A stretch of 64,000 nucleotides of DNA, taken from positions 186,001 through 250,000 of the forward strand of contig NZ_CP023691.1 of assembly GCF_008704855.1 (NCBI RefSeq), given 5' to 3'. Positions within the stretch are counted from its first letter, which is position 1. Every line of letters begins with the position of its first letter. This document shows positions 50,577-59,919 of the stretch, one piece after another. Under the pieces are notes generated by a model. That model searched no databases. It was not told the origin of the DNA and worked only from the letters and a program-made list of their open reading frames with translations. Both the position numbers and the translations under genes were made by a program. This DNA is from Streptomyces platensis. Its GTDB lineage: Bacteria > Actinomycetota > Actinomycetes > Streptomycetales > Streptomycetaceae.

Positions 50577-50832
50577 TCTCCGCACTCCGCTCGGCGAAGA
50601 AGATTTCGCCCGGAGCCCCCATGGCCGCCCGGCGCAGAGGCCACCCGCCCCACAGCCCGCACTCCACACGCACCGCAACAAGTGAAGCGCAGACGGTTAC
50701 CGAGGGCGAGATCCATATGCCGGCGCTGACGCACGACACCTCGAATGCCGCGGCCTCAACACAACGCGAGCGTGCCTTTACCGAGTGTGTGCATACGTAC
50801 GCAGGCCCCCCTGCCAGATGGGCTCCCGAAGC

Positions 50833-51063
50833 TCACGGAGTGAGGGGGCGCGCCAGCAGCGGTGTGCGGAGCATCTGGTGCCCCCCGCTGGCCAGCATCC
50901 GGACCTCGCCCCGGTCGCTGATCTCTGCGCGTACGATCCCCGACTCGTCCTCGTAGACCGGATACCCGCCCGCTCCCGCACGCTCGGTGCGGTGGACGAT
51001 CACTACGTCGTCCTCCACTGCGGGAGCTTGAAATACCAGCTCATAGCATTCCGGGTAATCCAT
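50833..51063 (-). CDS. DUF6296-family small protein
   Basis: A 76-residue protein from ATG 51063, preceded by GGGAGG. The pattern MDYPECYELVFQAP, DDVVIVHRT, GAGGYPVYEDESGIVRAEIS and RGEVRMLASGGHQ is a family that recurs in Streptomyces. The fold should be small and beta-rich. The function is unknown. A frame on the opposite strand overlaps it and is likely noise. Confidence 0.7.
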   Translation of the reverse strand: MDYPECYELVFQAPAVEDDVVIVHRTERAGAGGYPVYEDESGIVRAEISDRGEVRMLASGGHQMLRTPLLARPLTP

Positions 51064-51433
51064 CAGGGCCTCCCGATAAGACTGGGCAGATGCTTCCGGC
51101 CGCCTCCCCGCCGCCGCTCTCAGCGCGCCGCTGCACCTCGGCCATTCCATCGTCACCCACTCCAGCCCTCAGCGCCTGAGGAGGACCCCGAGGCACGACT
51201 CCCGGACCGGAAGCGCCCCTGCCGCCAAGCCGTGCCGAGGCGCCCGAAGGGCAGCCGTCGTGCCCCGCCCTCGACGCCAAGCGCACAACCCAGCTTTCGG
51301 TAAACCTGACATTTGTCATTCGGGCTTGTGATCAAGGTCGTTCCAAGGGTTGACGTCTGGCCGCTGTCCCACCGCGAGAATCGGGATCGCGAAGGTCGAA
51401 TCCTGACTCAGACGTTGAACTCCCGGAGAATCC
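51064..51433. other. Intergenic region with a TGACA dyad
   Basis: Between the DUF6296 gene and the beta-lactamase-family gene. Apart from the dyad near 51312 I see nothing to annotate. Confidence 0.4.
51307..51318. promoter_or_regulatory. TGACA-TT-TGTCA dyad upstream of serine hydrolase
   Basis: TGACA and TGTCA separated by two bases, about 116 bases before the start codon at 51434. NarL/LiaR-type response regulators bind similar TGACANNTGTCA boxes in Gram-positive bacteria. The match is short, so it may be chance. Confidence 0.4.
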
Positions 51434-52744
51434 ATGCCTGTTATCACCCGTCGTCGGCGCCTGCGGCTCGCCGGCACTGCCACCGCCGCCTTACTCACGC
51501 TGACGATTCCCACCACCGCCTCAGCCGCCACGCCGCCGATCACGGACTCAAGCAACGCCACCGCCTCCGGGGCCGCCACCCGATCCGGCATCGACCGGGC
51601 AGCGCTGAATGCAACACTTAAGGCTTTCCATGACGCAGGGATGTACGGCGCTTACTCTGCGGTGCGAGATGGCGCCGCGGAATGGCAGGGCGCTTCGGGA
51701 GTCGCCGACGTCGACACCGGGCGCCCCGCCACTCCCCAGATGCGACACCGGATCGGCAGCATCACCAAGACCTTCACCGCGGTCGGCGTCCTCCAGGAAG
51801 TCAGCAAGGGACACATCGAGCTGGACGCTCCGATAGGCCGCTATCTGCCCGACCTCGTTCCCGGGGAGCGCGGCCGGGCCATCACTGTCCGGATGCTGCT
51901 GAACCACACCAGCGGCATCGGCGACTATGCCGCGGCTATCTTCCCCACTGCGGACAGCATCGAAGGCAACCGCTTCCGCCATTTCGATCCCCGGGAATTG
52001 GCCCGGCTGGGTCTGAAGGCAGAGCCACTGGGCAAGCCCGGCCAGGCTCATCACTACTCCAACACCAATTTCGTGCTCGCGGGGCTCCTGCTACAGAAGG
52101 TCACCGGCACGTCGCCGGAGGCGTACATCACCGAGCACGTCATCCGGAAGGCAGGGCTGCGGCACACATACTTTCCGCGATCGGCCCACCTCACCGGGCC
52201 GCACGCCAAGATGTACGAGGCCGCGTACGGCGGGTTCAACCCACCGCGGGACTTCAGCGTCTACAACGCGTCCTGGGCCGGAACGGCGGGATCACTCGTC
52301 TCGACCATGGCCGATCTGAACCGCTTCTACCGTGCGCTGCTGGGTGGCGAACTGCTCGCCCCTGCCCAGCTGCGGCAGATGAAGACCACGGTGCCCATCG
52401 AGGGCAGCCCGCTCCGCTACGGCCTGGGCCTGGTCACCTGGCAGCTGCCCTGCGGAGAGTTCTGGGGGCACAACGGCCTGGTGCTGGGGGCCATGACCTG
52501 GTCCATGTCCAGTGCGGACGGCACACGGCAAATGTCCCTCGGCTTCAATTTGACGCGCTATCAGAAGCTCGATGGGAACGGCGATCCCCAGACCGGCCCG
52601 ATAGACGCCGCCATGGAGGCGCACGTCGCGCAGGCGCTGTGCGGGACCAGTGCCAGCCGGCCCCCGGGTGTGACCGGCACGAACCCCTTCAACGCACTCC
52701 TGATCGCTCCACAGGAGCCTTCCCTTCCGGTACCCCACCAATGA
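51434..52744 (+). CDS. Serine hydrolase, beta-lactamase class C / DD-carboxypeptidase family
   Basis: A 436-residue exported protein with a signal (RRRRLRLAGTATAALLTLTI, cleavage near residue 31). The penicillin-binding motifs are SITK (Ser109-Lys112), YSNTNFV and HNGLVLG (in place of KTG). LLNHTSGIGDYA is the typical loop. The closest known behaviour is that of Streptomyces R61-type D-alanyl-D-alanine carboxypeptidases or esterases. The C-terminal tail after ~400 is Pro-rich. Confidence 0.9.
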   Translation: MPVITRRRRLRLAGTATAALLTLTIPTTASAATPPITDSSNATASGAATRSGIDRAALNATLKAFHDAGMYGAYSAVRDGAAEWQGASGVADVDTGRPATPQMRHRIGSITKTFTAVGVLQEVSKGHIELDAPIGRYLPDLVPGERGRAITVRMLLNHTSGIGDYAAAIFPTADSIEGNRFRHFDPRELARLGLKAEPLGKPGQAHHYSNTNFVLAGLLLQKVTGTSPEAYITEHVIRKAGLRHTYFPRSAHLTGPHAKMYEAAYGGFNPPRDFSVYNASWAGTAGSLVSTMADLNRFYRALLGGELLAPAQLRQMKTTVPIEGSPLRYGLGLVTWQLPCGEFWGHNGLVLGAMTWSMSSADGTRQMSLGFNLTRYQKLDGNGDPQTGPIDAAMEAHVAQALCGTSASRPPGVTGTNPFNALLIAPQEPSLPVPHQ

Positions 52745-53136
52745 GCCCGCACGGCCACTCGGATGGGTGCTCCGCTCCCGTGCGCTGTCACGGGAGCGGA
52801 GCGGGTCCGAGAAGCGCCAGCAGCTCGGATAGTTACGGAGGCCACGCTACGGGGCGCCACTGACAACGCGGGGTGGATGCGCGACGGTGTGCTCACGGGC
52901 TGGCTTCCGGGAGCACTGCCGCCCCAGTGCGATGAGGGGATGGCTGCTACCCCAGAGGGCATTCCTTGAGGTGGCGGCGGGGGTGCGGCCCCTCCGCCCC
53001 GCTGCGTCGGGGGACTCGGTACGTCACCCGATCGGGATCTCACCCTGGGCAGCGGCGGCCCCGATCTTCGCCCGTTCCCCCGGGGCCGGGGGCAGGAGTG
53101 GTGGATTCGGCGAGAGTGGTGGAAGGGGGAGGAGGC
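52745..53136. other. Intergenic region, nothing recognised
   Basis: About 390 bases between the serine hydrolase and the VOC protein. TGCTCCGCTCCCGTGCG and CACGGGAGCGGAGC at 52767-52800 form an imperfect hairpin that could terminate the serine hydrolase gene. No gene seen. Confidence 0.4.
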
Positions 53137-53526
53137 ATGGAACCGACGACGCCTGGGCGACCTCGGATATCGCTTGCGACGGTGGTCTTGGACTGTCCGG
53201 ATGCTCATGCGCTGGCGGACTTCTACCGGCAACTGCTCGGCTGGGAAGTGAAATGCAGCGAACCGGACTGGGTCCTGCTCCGCTGCCCGGACGGCGGCAC
53301 CGGGCTCTCGTTCCAGTCCGAGCCGGGGTATCAGGCCCCCGTGTGGCCCGAACGGCCCGAGGAGCAGCAGAAGATGCTCCATCTCGATCTCCGGGTTGAT
53401 GATCTCGACGAGGCCGAGGCGCATGCGGTCGCGACGGGGGCACGACGCGCCACGTTTCAACCGCACGACGATGTACGGGTGTTCCTTGATCCGGCGGGGC
53501 ACCCGTTCTGCCTCTTTCTCCACTGA
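53137..53526 (+). CDS. VOC/glyoxalase superfamily protein
   Basis: A 129-residue VOC protein from ATG 53137 with AGGGGGAGGAGG upstream. Two beta-alpha-beta-beta modules are visible: LATVVLDCPDAHALADFYRQ and LGWEVKC in the first, MLHLDLRVDDLDEAEAHAVA and FLDPAGHPFCLFLH in the second. Members act on small electrophiles or bind drugs such as bleomycin or mitomycin. The upstream frame is noise. Single gene. Confidence 0.88.
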   Translation: MEPTTPGRPRISLATVVLDCPDAHALADFYRQLLGWEVKCSEPDWVLLRCPDGGTGLSFQSEPGYQAPVWPERPEEQQKMLHLDLRVDDLDEAEAHAVATGARRATFQPHDDVRVFLDPAGHPFCLFLH

Positions 53527-53746
53527 GGCGCCTGGGTGTCACGGGCTTCCGTTCGTGCCCCCCGGGCGACCGCGGAGCGTGTGGGAATGGACACATGCAG
53601 GCAGCGAAAGTGGATCGGAGGGCCGATGGTCTGTGCTGGTCAGGAAGTTGAGGGACCGTCGGTGCATCAGAGCGGGCAGCAGCTTCGGGCCGCGGGCCGG
53701 TGCGCGCGGGGCCGCGTTGTCAGTGTCTGCCCCTAGCATTGCTCAT

Positions 53747-53941
53747 ATGTCCCCAACTCCTTCTGCCCCTACAGATGTGCCCGTTCCTGCTTCCGAGGCG
53801 AACGAATCGATCCGACGCTTTGTGCGCGCCCGGCACGGTCTGGCGTGGTCGGCTCAGGATATGGCGGAGTATGCGGTGCTGCTGGAGATATGGACGTTGG
53901 CGGTGCGCTCCGAGGTAGCGGAGGTTGTTGAGGCGGCGTAG
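53747..53941 (+). CDS. Small protein, unknown function
   Basis: A 64-residue frame from ATG 53747. The N-terminal 18 residues are Ser/Thr/Pro-rich and then a helical segment follows (RRFVRARHGLAWSAQDMAEY, then LLEIWTLAVRSE). Composition suggests a real small protein, but there is no good ribosome site. Confidence 0.4.
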   Translation: MSPTPSAPTDVPVPASEANESIRRFVRARHGLAWSAQDMAEYAVLLEIWTLAVRSEVAEVVEAA

Positions 53942-54492
53942 CCCCACAGCGGTCAGCGCTACGGCTGCCGCACGCTCGGGCTTTCGCCGTGGGCGTCTGA
54001 TCACCGCGGCGGCACCAGCGGAGGGGCAAGCGGCGGCAGCACGGGCGGCTCCGGATCCGGCTCGGCGCCCAAGTCGAGCACTACCGGTCTTGAGCGGGAG
54101 GACGGTAACGCCCGACCGGCCCGCCCCTCCCGCGCCTGGTGGGGTGAGCAGTGCCCCGCCCCTGACGGCGCTGTCGTATCGGTCGGCGGCGCTTGGTCCG
54201 GGGGCCGGGCCCACCACTGGGCAACGGGATCTGGCGGAGCGCAGTCGGGCAGGTCAGCGCCGGTGCTCGTCGGCGGCGATGGCCGGTACACCGCGGCGGA
54301 CGCGTACCCGCTCGTCACCCACGACCAGCCGCCGAGCCACAGACCACCACCCACCAGCCGCCGCCCACCCATCAAGCAAGCAACAGCCATCCCCCCACCC
54401 ACCCACCGTGACGTCCGATTTCCGCCAGCCGACGCGCCCCCGACCCCGCAGACTCGAAGAGTGAAAGCAGCGGATACAAACGAGGACGCGCC
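53942..54492. other. GC-rich stretch, possible decayed gene
   Basis: Between the small protein and ogt. One plus-strand frame begins HRGGTSGGASGGSTGGSGSG and continues through RAWWGEQCPAPDGAVVSVGG and RYTAADAYPLVTHDQP. This has a less random look than the antisense frames, as if it were the linker and end of a lost exported protein. It lacks a start. Nothing firm. Confidence 0.3.
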
Positions 54493-55038
54493 ATGATCTC
54501 CCCCGAGACCCCAGAGACGACCACGGTCACCACCAGCTACACCACCTACGACAGCCCCCTCGGTGAGCTGCTGCTCGTCGGAGAGGAATCGGCCACCGCA
54601 CCCGGCGGCACCGGCCTGGCCGCCCTCTCCCTGCCGCGGCAGCGGGGCGTCACCGTACAGCCGCACTGGCGGCGCGACCCTGCCCCCTTCGCCGAGGTCG
54701 TCCGCCAGCTCCGCGCCTACTTCGCCGGTGAGCTCACCCGCTTCGAGCTGGAGTTCCGCACCAGCGGTACGGACTTCCAGGAGCGCGTCTGGCAGGCCCT
54801 GGAGGCGATCCCATATGGCACCACGACGTCCTACGGGCGACTCGCCGACGTTATCGGGGTGCCGCGGGGCGAGGTACGTGCCCTGGGGGCCGCGATCGGC
54901 GCCAACCCCCTGCTGATCGTGCGCCCGTGCCACCGCGTGATCGGCGCGGACGGCACGATGCGCGGCTACGCGGCGGGCGTCGAAGCCAAAATTGCGCTGC
55001 TCACCCACGAGGGCGCCCTCCAGCCCACCCTCATCTGA
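54493..55038 (+). CDS. ogt: Methylated-DNA-[protein]-cysteine S-methyltransferase
   Basis: A 181-residue DNA repair protein. The acceptor cysteine is in LIVRPCHRVIGADG. FQERVWQALEAIPYGTTTSY and GRLADVIGVPRG are the DNA-recognition helix region, and the N-terminal domain has YDSPLGELLLVG. It removes alkyl groups from O6-guanine by sacrificing itself. Start ATG 54493. It is followed by an unknown gene and alkB, forming an alkylation-repair group. Confidence 0.93.
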   Translation: MISPETPETTTVTTSYTTYDSPLGELLLVGEESATAPGGTGLAALSLPRQRGVTVQPHWRRDPAPFAEVVRQLRAYFAGELTRFELEFRTSGTDFQERVWQALEAIPYGTTTSYGRLADVIGVPRGEVRALGAAIGANPLLIVRPCHRVIGADGTMRGYAAGVEAKIALLTHEGALQPTLI

Positions 55039-55064
55039 GGCCGGCGCGCCCGGTACCCCTCCCC

Positions 55065-55625
55065 ATGACCTCACCGCTCATTCCCCCCGCCGAGGTGGCT
55101 GCCTATGGCAGCCTCTCTTCCCCCACCCCGCACACCGAGGCGGAACTCGGTGCGCTGCTTGCCCTGTTGACCGCACCCCGTATGCGCATCGCGACGGTGG
55201 TGGTCGGGCACAGCAGGGACGCGGCGTCGCGCTCGTCCGCGGCGGCCTTCGCCGAAGCGTGGCGCGAGGCCGGCCGGCAACCGGTCCTCGCCATGGTCGA
55301 CTGGCCGGAAGCCGCCGCGTCCTGGCTGCGTTCCGCCCACCGCTTCACCGCTGAGGAGCCGGACGCCTGGGTGGTGGCCGCCGCGCCCGTCGGCTGGGCC
55401 CAGATGAGCCGCCGGCTGCGGCACAGCACCGACTGGGACCCCGCCCGCACCTTCGGCTTTGCGGCACTCGGCGACTCCCGTGTCCCCGCCCTGGCGGGCC
55501 CGGCAACGCTGCACGGCATGCGCGGCGCCACGGCGGACGGCGGCACCTGGGCCATCGAACGTGGTTGGGTGACCCAGCAGCTACCTGCCCGTAGGTCGCC
55601 GGTTCCTCCCCGTGGCACGCTGTAG
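55065..55625 (+). CDS. Unknown protein between ogt and alkB
   Basis: A 186-residue cytosolic protein from ATG 55065. It is mostly helical: EAELGALLALLTAPRMRIAT, then VVVGHSRDAASRSSAAAFAE with a Ser-rich loop, and PDAWVVAAAPVGWAQMSRRL. A loop GHSRDAASRS could bind a phosphate. I do not recognise the family. It sits 26 bases after ogt and 25 bases before alkB, so it is co-transcribed and may be part of the alkylation response. Confidence 0.65.
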   Translation: MTSPLIPPAEVAAYGSLSSPTPHTEAELGALLALLTAPRMRIATVVVGHSRDAASRSSAAAFAEAWREAGRQPVLAMVDWPEAAASWLRSAHRFTAEEPDAWVVAAAPVGWAQMSRRLRHSTDWDPARTFGFAALGDSRVPALAGPATLHGMRGATADGGTWAIERGWVTQQLPARRSPVPPRGTL

Positions 55626-55650
55626 GCAGGTAGCGATGAGGCAGGAGCAG

Positions 55651-56469
55651 ATGAGCACGCCACTTCCCGGCTTTGAGGACTTCGAGGGGCCTGCGGGCGC
55701 CGAAGGTCCTGGTCGCCCGGGTGTCTCCGGAGGCCATGGAGGTTCGGACCGCCTTGACGGAGCGGTCGATTCCGGCGAATCCGGAGGCCGCCACTCCCCC
55801 GCAGACGACCAGAGCCCTGACCGTCACGACAGCCGGCGAGAAATCGCCCCCGGCGCCGTCCACGTCCCCGGCTGGCTGACCGTGGCCCAGCAGCGCGAGC
55901 TGGTCACCGCATGCCGTGGCTGGGCGCGCGGCCCGGCCCCGATCCGGCACACCAGGCTTCCGCGCGGCGGCGTGATGTCCGTCCAGACGGTGTGCATCGG
56001 CTGGCACTGGCAGCCGTACGCGTACACCCGCACCGCCGACGATGTGAACGGCGCCCGGGTGGCCGAATTCCCCGTGTGGATGGTCGATTTGGGCCGTCGC
56101 GCGCTGGTCGAGGCGTATCAGGATTCCGCTGCGGGTGACGGCTACACACCGGACACCGCACTGATCAACTTCTACGACGACCAGGCGAAGCTCGGCATGC
56201 ATCAGGACAAGGAAGAGCGCTCCGGCGCGCCGGTCGTCTCCCTCAGCATCGGCGACACCTGTGTCTTCCGGTTCGGCAACACCGAGACGCGGACCAAGCC
56301 GTACACCGATATCGAGCTGGCCTCCGGCGACCTCTTCGTCTTCGGCGGACCGTCCCGCTTCGCCTATCACGGCGTTCCCAAGGTCCGGCCTGGCACCGGT
56401 GACCCGGCGTCCGGTCTGGCCGGCGGCCGCCTCAACATCACCATGCGGGTGACCGGACTCGACGGCTGA
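55651..56469 (+). CDS. alkB: Alpha-ketoglutarate-dependent DNA dioxygenase AlkB
   Basis: A 272-residue Fe(II)/2-oxoglutarate dioxygenase. The metal ligands are H-x-D in LGMHQDKEE and His in FAYHGVPK; the 2-oxoglutarate arginine is in RLNITMRVTG. TALINFYDDQAKLGMHQDKE is the diagnostic AlkB stretch. It reverses 1-methyladenine and 3-methylcytosine damage. The N-terminal ~65 residues are low-complexity and unlike E. coli AlkB. Start ATG 55651 has AGGCAGGAG; a further ATG at 55636 is less good. Last gene of the alkylation-repair group. Confidence 0.95.
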   Translation: MSTPLPGFEDFEGPAGAEGPGRPGVSGGHGGSDRLDGAVDSGESGGRHSPADDQSPDRHDSRREIAPGAVHVPGWLTVAQQRELVTACRGWARGPAPIRHTRLPRGGVMSVQTVCIGWHWQPYAYTRTADDVNGARVAEFPVWMVDLGRRALVEAYQDSAAGDGYTPDTALINFYDDQAKLGMHQDKEERSGAPVVSLSIGDTCVFRFGNTETRTKPYTDIELASGDLFVFGGPSRFAYHGVPKVRPGTGDPASGLAGGRLNITMRVTGLDG

Positions 56470-56497
56470 TGCCGGCACCGCGAGGCACACTGGACTC

Positions 56498-56731
56498 ATG
56501 TGCCGCAGCATCAAGACCCTCCGTCCGCCCACCACCCCCGAGGTCACCGACGAGGACATCCGGGCCGCGGCCTTGCAGTACGTCCGCAAGGTCTCCGGAT
56601 TCCGCGCCCCGGCCGCTCACAACCGCGAGGTGTTCGACCAGGCCGTGGAGGCCGTGGCCGCCGCGACCCAGGAACTTCTCGACGGCCTCCGGATCCGCGG
56701 CTCGGCCGCCCGCCGGCACACACACTCCTGA
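56498..56731 (+). CDS. DUF2277-family small protein
   Basis: A 77-residue protein from ATG 56498. MCRSIKTLRPP at the start, VTDEDIRAAALQYVRKVSGF and HNREVFDQAVEAVAAATQEL match the family, whose members occur next to many housekeeping and repair genes. The first cysteine is conserved. It starts 28 bases after alkB, so it may share its transcript. Function unknown. Confidence 0.88.
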   Translation: MCRSIKTLRPPTTPEVTDEDIRAAALQYVRKVSGFRAPAAHNREVFDQAVEAVAAATQELLDGLRIRGSAARRHTHS

Positions 56732-56763
56732 GCGGCGGCCGAGCCCTCGCCACGGCCTGGCGA

Positions 56764-57651
56764 TCACCAATCGAGCAGCGCCTGCACCGGTAGGTGATCG
56801 CTCGGGAACTGCCCGCGCGCGGAGTACGTATTGATCGTGGCACGCCGTGTACGCACCCCCGGTGACGTGAGGATCCAATCGACGCGGTCCCCGTCCGGGA
56901 CCAGTGGCCGGTAGCCATGGAAGGTGGCGTACTGCCGACTGCGCTCGTCGGCAGTGTCCCAGCTGTCGACGAGCGAACCGCCGTCGAGCAGCACCTCGTA
57001 CACGGAATTCTTGTGCGCCGCGACATTGAAGTCGCCCGTGACGATTCGGGGCAGCGACGGGTCCAGCCCACCCAGCCGTTCGTTGATCAGACCGGCGGAA
57101 CGCTCACGCGAGTACTGATTCGCATGATCGAGATGCGTATTGAGGGCATAGAACTCACCGCCGGCTCGCACATCCCGGAACCGGACCCAGGTCACCATCC
57201 GGATTACGGTGTTCCCCCAGGTCGCCGACCCGATCAGATACGGCGTATCGGACAGCCAGAAATGGTCGTACTCGACCGGCGCGAGCCGCCGAGCATCATA
57301 GAAAACGGCCGCGAACTCGTCCTTGCTCCCGCCGCCCCGCCCGGTCCCCACCGAGTCGTAATGCGGTCCGAGATCCTCGGCGATATCGCGCAGCTGCCCG
57401 TACAGCCCTTCCTGCGTCCCGAGCAGATGCGGGGCCTCGTGCCGCAGCAAGGTCCGCATCACGGGCCGGCGCTCGGCCCAGGAGTGCGGCCGGACATCCG
57501 AGGCGTACCGCAGGTTGAAGGTCATCGCCCGCAGCCCCCGCCGGCCCTCGGCGGCGTGCGCGGTCCCCGACCCGTGCACCGCCGCCACCGGCCCGGCGAC
57601 CGCCGCCGCAGCCACCACCCGAAAGGAAAACCGCCGACTGACCGACGCCAT
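56764..57651 (-). CDS. Secreted endonuclease/exonuclease/phosphatase-family protein
   Basis: A 295-residue exported protein from ATG 57651. The twin-arginine signal is SVSRRFSFRVVAAAAV. The catalytic EEP fold shows AMTFNLRYASD, HLLGTQEGL, NTHLDHANQYSRE, IVTGDFNVAAHKNSVYE and the terminal FPSDHLPVQALL with the histidine. Substrates in this family range from DNA to inositol phosphates and sphingomyelin; this form is common among Streptomyces secreted phosphatases. A longer in-frame start (57939) would place a Gly/Ser-rich stretch before the signal and is unlikely. Confidence 0.9.
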   Translation of the reverse strand: MASVSRRFSFRVVAAAAVAGPVAAVHGSGTAHAAEGRRGLRAMTFNLRYASDVRPHSWAERRPVMRTLLRHEAPHLLGTQEGLYGQLRDIAEDLGPHYDSVGTGRGGGSKDEFAAVFYDARRLAPVEYDHFWLSDTPYLIGSATWGNTVIRMVTWVRFRDVRAGGEFYALNTHLDHANQYSRERSAGLINERLGGLDPSLPRIVTGDFNVAAHKNSVYEVLLDGGSLVDSWDTADERSRQYATFHGYRPLVPDGDRVDWILTSPGVRTRRATINTYSARGQFPSDHLPVQALLDW

Positions 57652-58100
57652 CGCGCCACCGGAACCAGACCCTGGGGAACCGACCCCCGGGGAACCGGTC
57701 CCCAGAGAGCGAGACGAATCAGCGGAAGCCAGGGCCGCCGGGGAAGCAGCGCCATCAGTGAAATCAGAGGAGCCGGCGGATTCAGCGGGATCAGAGAAAT
57801 CGGAGGATACGGATGAAGCCTTCCACCCGGGAACGAGTGCAGTCACAGCAACTCCAGTCATCCGTCGCACAGGCAGACACCGGCCCTGAAACCGACACGG
57901 ATGCCGGCACCGGAACCGGCACCACCGTCGCAACAACAACCCTCATGCGAAAGTCTCAATTCCCGCCATAGGCAATAAGTTGCCTACGGATAAATCGCCA
58001 TGGAACGCTCACGAAACCGGCGGCGCGGCGGGGAACCCGGGGCGATCCCTTCCCCGGCCGCCCGGGCAGCTCTTCCTCCCCGCCCCCGTCTCCCTCTCCC
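57652..58100. other. Intergenic region with short repeats
   Basis: Upstream of the EEP gene on its strand. The open stretch 57652-57939 encodes only Ser/Gly-rich sequence. Repeated words GGGGAACCG appear near 57675-57702. The right half (57940-58100) holds nothing recognisable; the flavin reductase gene ends at 58101. Confidence 0.4.
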
Positions 58101-58718
58101 CTACCGATCGCCCGCCGGTCCCTGCCAGTCCGCGTGACGGATACGGGAGATCTCCCGGACGTCGCCGACCGTCCCCCACTCATCCTTCCCGAGCCGTGAC
58201 AGGGGCTTCATCCTGGAGATTTCCGGGTGCCCGTCGACCAGCACCTCCTGCGACACCACCGCGTGCACCACGCGCCCGAACACCACGGTCGCGTCCCCGA
58301 TTCCAAGTGTCGTGTGCACCTCGCACTCCAGCGCCACGGGCGAGCCCGCCACCCGCGGCGGCTTGACCCGCAGACTCGGCTCGGAACCGATCCCGGCCGC
58401 CTCGAACTCACTCACCCCGTGCGGAAAATCCGTACCCGTGTCATTGATCTGCTCGAAGAGCCCCTCCGGCGCGAGGTTCACCACGAATTGTCCGGTCGCC
58501 TCGACGTTGCGCAGGGTGTCCTTGCGCCCGACGGAAGTGAACTGCACAACGGGCGGCGCGACACTGGCGATCGTGAAGAATGAGTGCGGGGCCAGGTTGT
58601 GCGTTCCGTCCGCCGATGTGGTGGACACCCAGGCGATGGGCCTCGGCACCACGGTGGCGGTCAGCAGCCGGTAGAACTCGTTGCGGGACAGGGCAGCGGG
58701 ATCGAAGTCAATGCGCAT
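58101..58718 (-). CDS. Flavin reductase-like (FMN-binding split barrel) protein
   Basis: A 205-residue protein from ATG 58718. The start MRIDFDPAALSRNEFYRLLT and TATVVPRPIAWVSTTSADGT, then NLAPHSFFTIASVAPPVVQF and SVGRKDTLRNVEATGQFVVN, mark the flavin reductase/DIM6-type domain that binds FMN. The C-terminal part ends with HPEISRMKPLSRLGKDEWG. It may reduce flavin for an unidentified partner enzyme. Divergent to the APH-like gene. Confidence 0.88.
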   Translation of the reverse strand: MRIDFDPAALSRNEFYRLLTATVVPRPIAWVSTTSADGTHNLAPHSFFTIASVAPPVVQFTSVGRKDTLRNVEATGQFVVNLAPEGLFEQINDTGTDFPHGVSEFEAAGIGSEPSLRVKPPRVAGSPVALECEVHTTLGIGDATVVFGRVVHAVVSQEVLVDGHPEISRMKPLSRLGKDEWGTVGDVREISRIRHADWQGPAGDR

Positions 58719-58977
58719 GATGCTCAGTATCCAGGTGTGGCGCCGCGGACCGCACAGCGGATCCACGGCACCACCAAACCCCTGAGTTCGGCGGAAAGTG
58801 CCCGGTATCGGAGCCACCCGAGCACCAGGAGCCGACACCGCACCCCTTCGCCGACTGGGCCGCCCGCAATGTCGCCGCGTTCCGCTGAGTGCGTGTTTCT
58901 TGTCTCCAGTGCTTTCGTTGAGCCGGTATGACGATCGACGAGACGCGCCTTCGGGATGCGGCCGTAGGGTTCTCGCC

Positions 58978-59856
58978 GTGACAGTTGAGCGAATGCCCGC
59001 CGCGGAAGTCCCGGTCTCTGCCGAGCTGGTGCGACGTCTGCTCGGCGAGCAGCACCCCGACCTGGCGGGCCTGCCGGTCGAGGTACTGGCCAACGGCTGG
59101 GACAACCTTGTGTGTCGGCTTGGCGGAGAGTTCCTCGTGCGGATGCCCCGGAGAGCCATGGCCGCCGAGCTCGTCGTGCACGAGCAGCGGTGGTTGCCGG
59201 AGCTGGCCGGCCGCCTGCCGTTGCCCGTGCCGGCGCCGGTGCGTGTCGGGCAGCCGGCGGCTCAGTACCCGTGGTCCTGGAGCGTCGTGCCGTTCTTCCC
59301 CGGCCGGATCGCGGCGCGATCGGAGCCCGACGACCGCTGGTCGACCGCGGCAGCGCTCGGCGGTTTCCTGGACGCGCTGCATGTCCCGGCTCCTTCGGAG
59401 GCACCCGTCAACGCATCTCGCGGGATTCCGCTGGCCGGACGCGCCAAGGGCGTCCTGACCGGGCTGGCGCAGGTCGATCCGGCCGACCGTGCCACCGCGC
59501 TGCGGGTCTGGGAGACGGCTGCCGCTATGCCTGCTTGGGACGGGCCGCCGGTGTGGCTGCATGGGGATCTGCACCCGGCCAACCTCCTGGTCGACCGCGG
59601 CCGGATCAGCGCCGTGATCGACTTCGGTGACATCACCTCCGGCGATCCCGCCACCGACCTGTCCGTGGCCTGGATGCTGTTCACGGCGGAGCAGCGTGTT
59701 GCCCTTCGGGAGGCGTACGGCCGTGCGGACGACGCGACTTGGGGACGGGCCCGTGGGTGGGCGCTTGCCCTGTCCCTGGTCTTCCTGACGTACTCGGCGG
59801 ACAACCCGCTGATGCGCGGCATCGGCGAGCGCGCCTTCCGCGCGGTGCTGGAGTAG
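58978..59856 (+). CDS. Aminoglycoside phosphotransferase (APH)-family kinase
   Basis: A 292-residue kinase from GTG 58978. It shows an incomplete nucleotide loop (VEVLANGWDNLVCRLGGEFL), a catalytic loop VWLHGDLHPANLLVD with the Brenner motif HGDxxxxN, and AVIDFGDITSGDPATDLSVA with the metal-binding Asp. APH-like proteins act on aminoglycosides, macrolides or metabolites such as homoserine. No antibiotic cluster is near. It stands just left of transposase relics. Confidence 0.88.
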   Translation: MTVERMPAAEVPVSAELVRRLLGEQHPDLAGLPVEVLANGWDNLVCRLGGEFLVRMPRRAMAAELVVHEQRWLPELAGRLPLPVPAPVRVGQPAAQYPWSWSVVPFFPGRIAARSEPDDRWSTAAALGGFLDALHVPAPSEAPVNASRGIPLAGRAKGVLTGLAQVDPADRATALRVWETAAAMPAWDGPPVWLHGDLHPANLLVDRGRISAVIDFGDITSGDPATDLSVAWMLFTAEQRVALREAYGRADDATWGRARGWALALSLVFLTYSADNPLMRGIGERAFRAVLE

Positions 59857-59919
59857 CGGTCGGACACGCCGATTCTGCACAGAAGCCAAGCTCAGCTCGT
59901 CGGCGCAGGCTTTCGCGGC

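Noticed and set aside
50717..50956. Plus-strand small ORF beginning MPALTHDTSN
   Set aside because: Overlaps the DUF6296 gene on the other strand in its second half and has no recognisable fold; its first part could be a remnant but nothing supports it.
54001..55074. A 357-codon minus-strand frame overlapping ogt
   Set aside because: Antisense to ogt, whose PCHRV active site and DNA-recognition helix are unambiguous.
57652..57939. Longer N-terminus of the EEP phosphatase (start at 57939)
   Set aside because: It would put a Ser/Gly-rich 96-residue stretch before the twin-arginine signal, which needs to be near the N-terminus.
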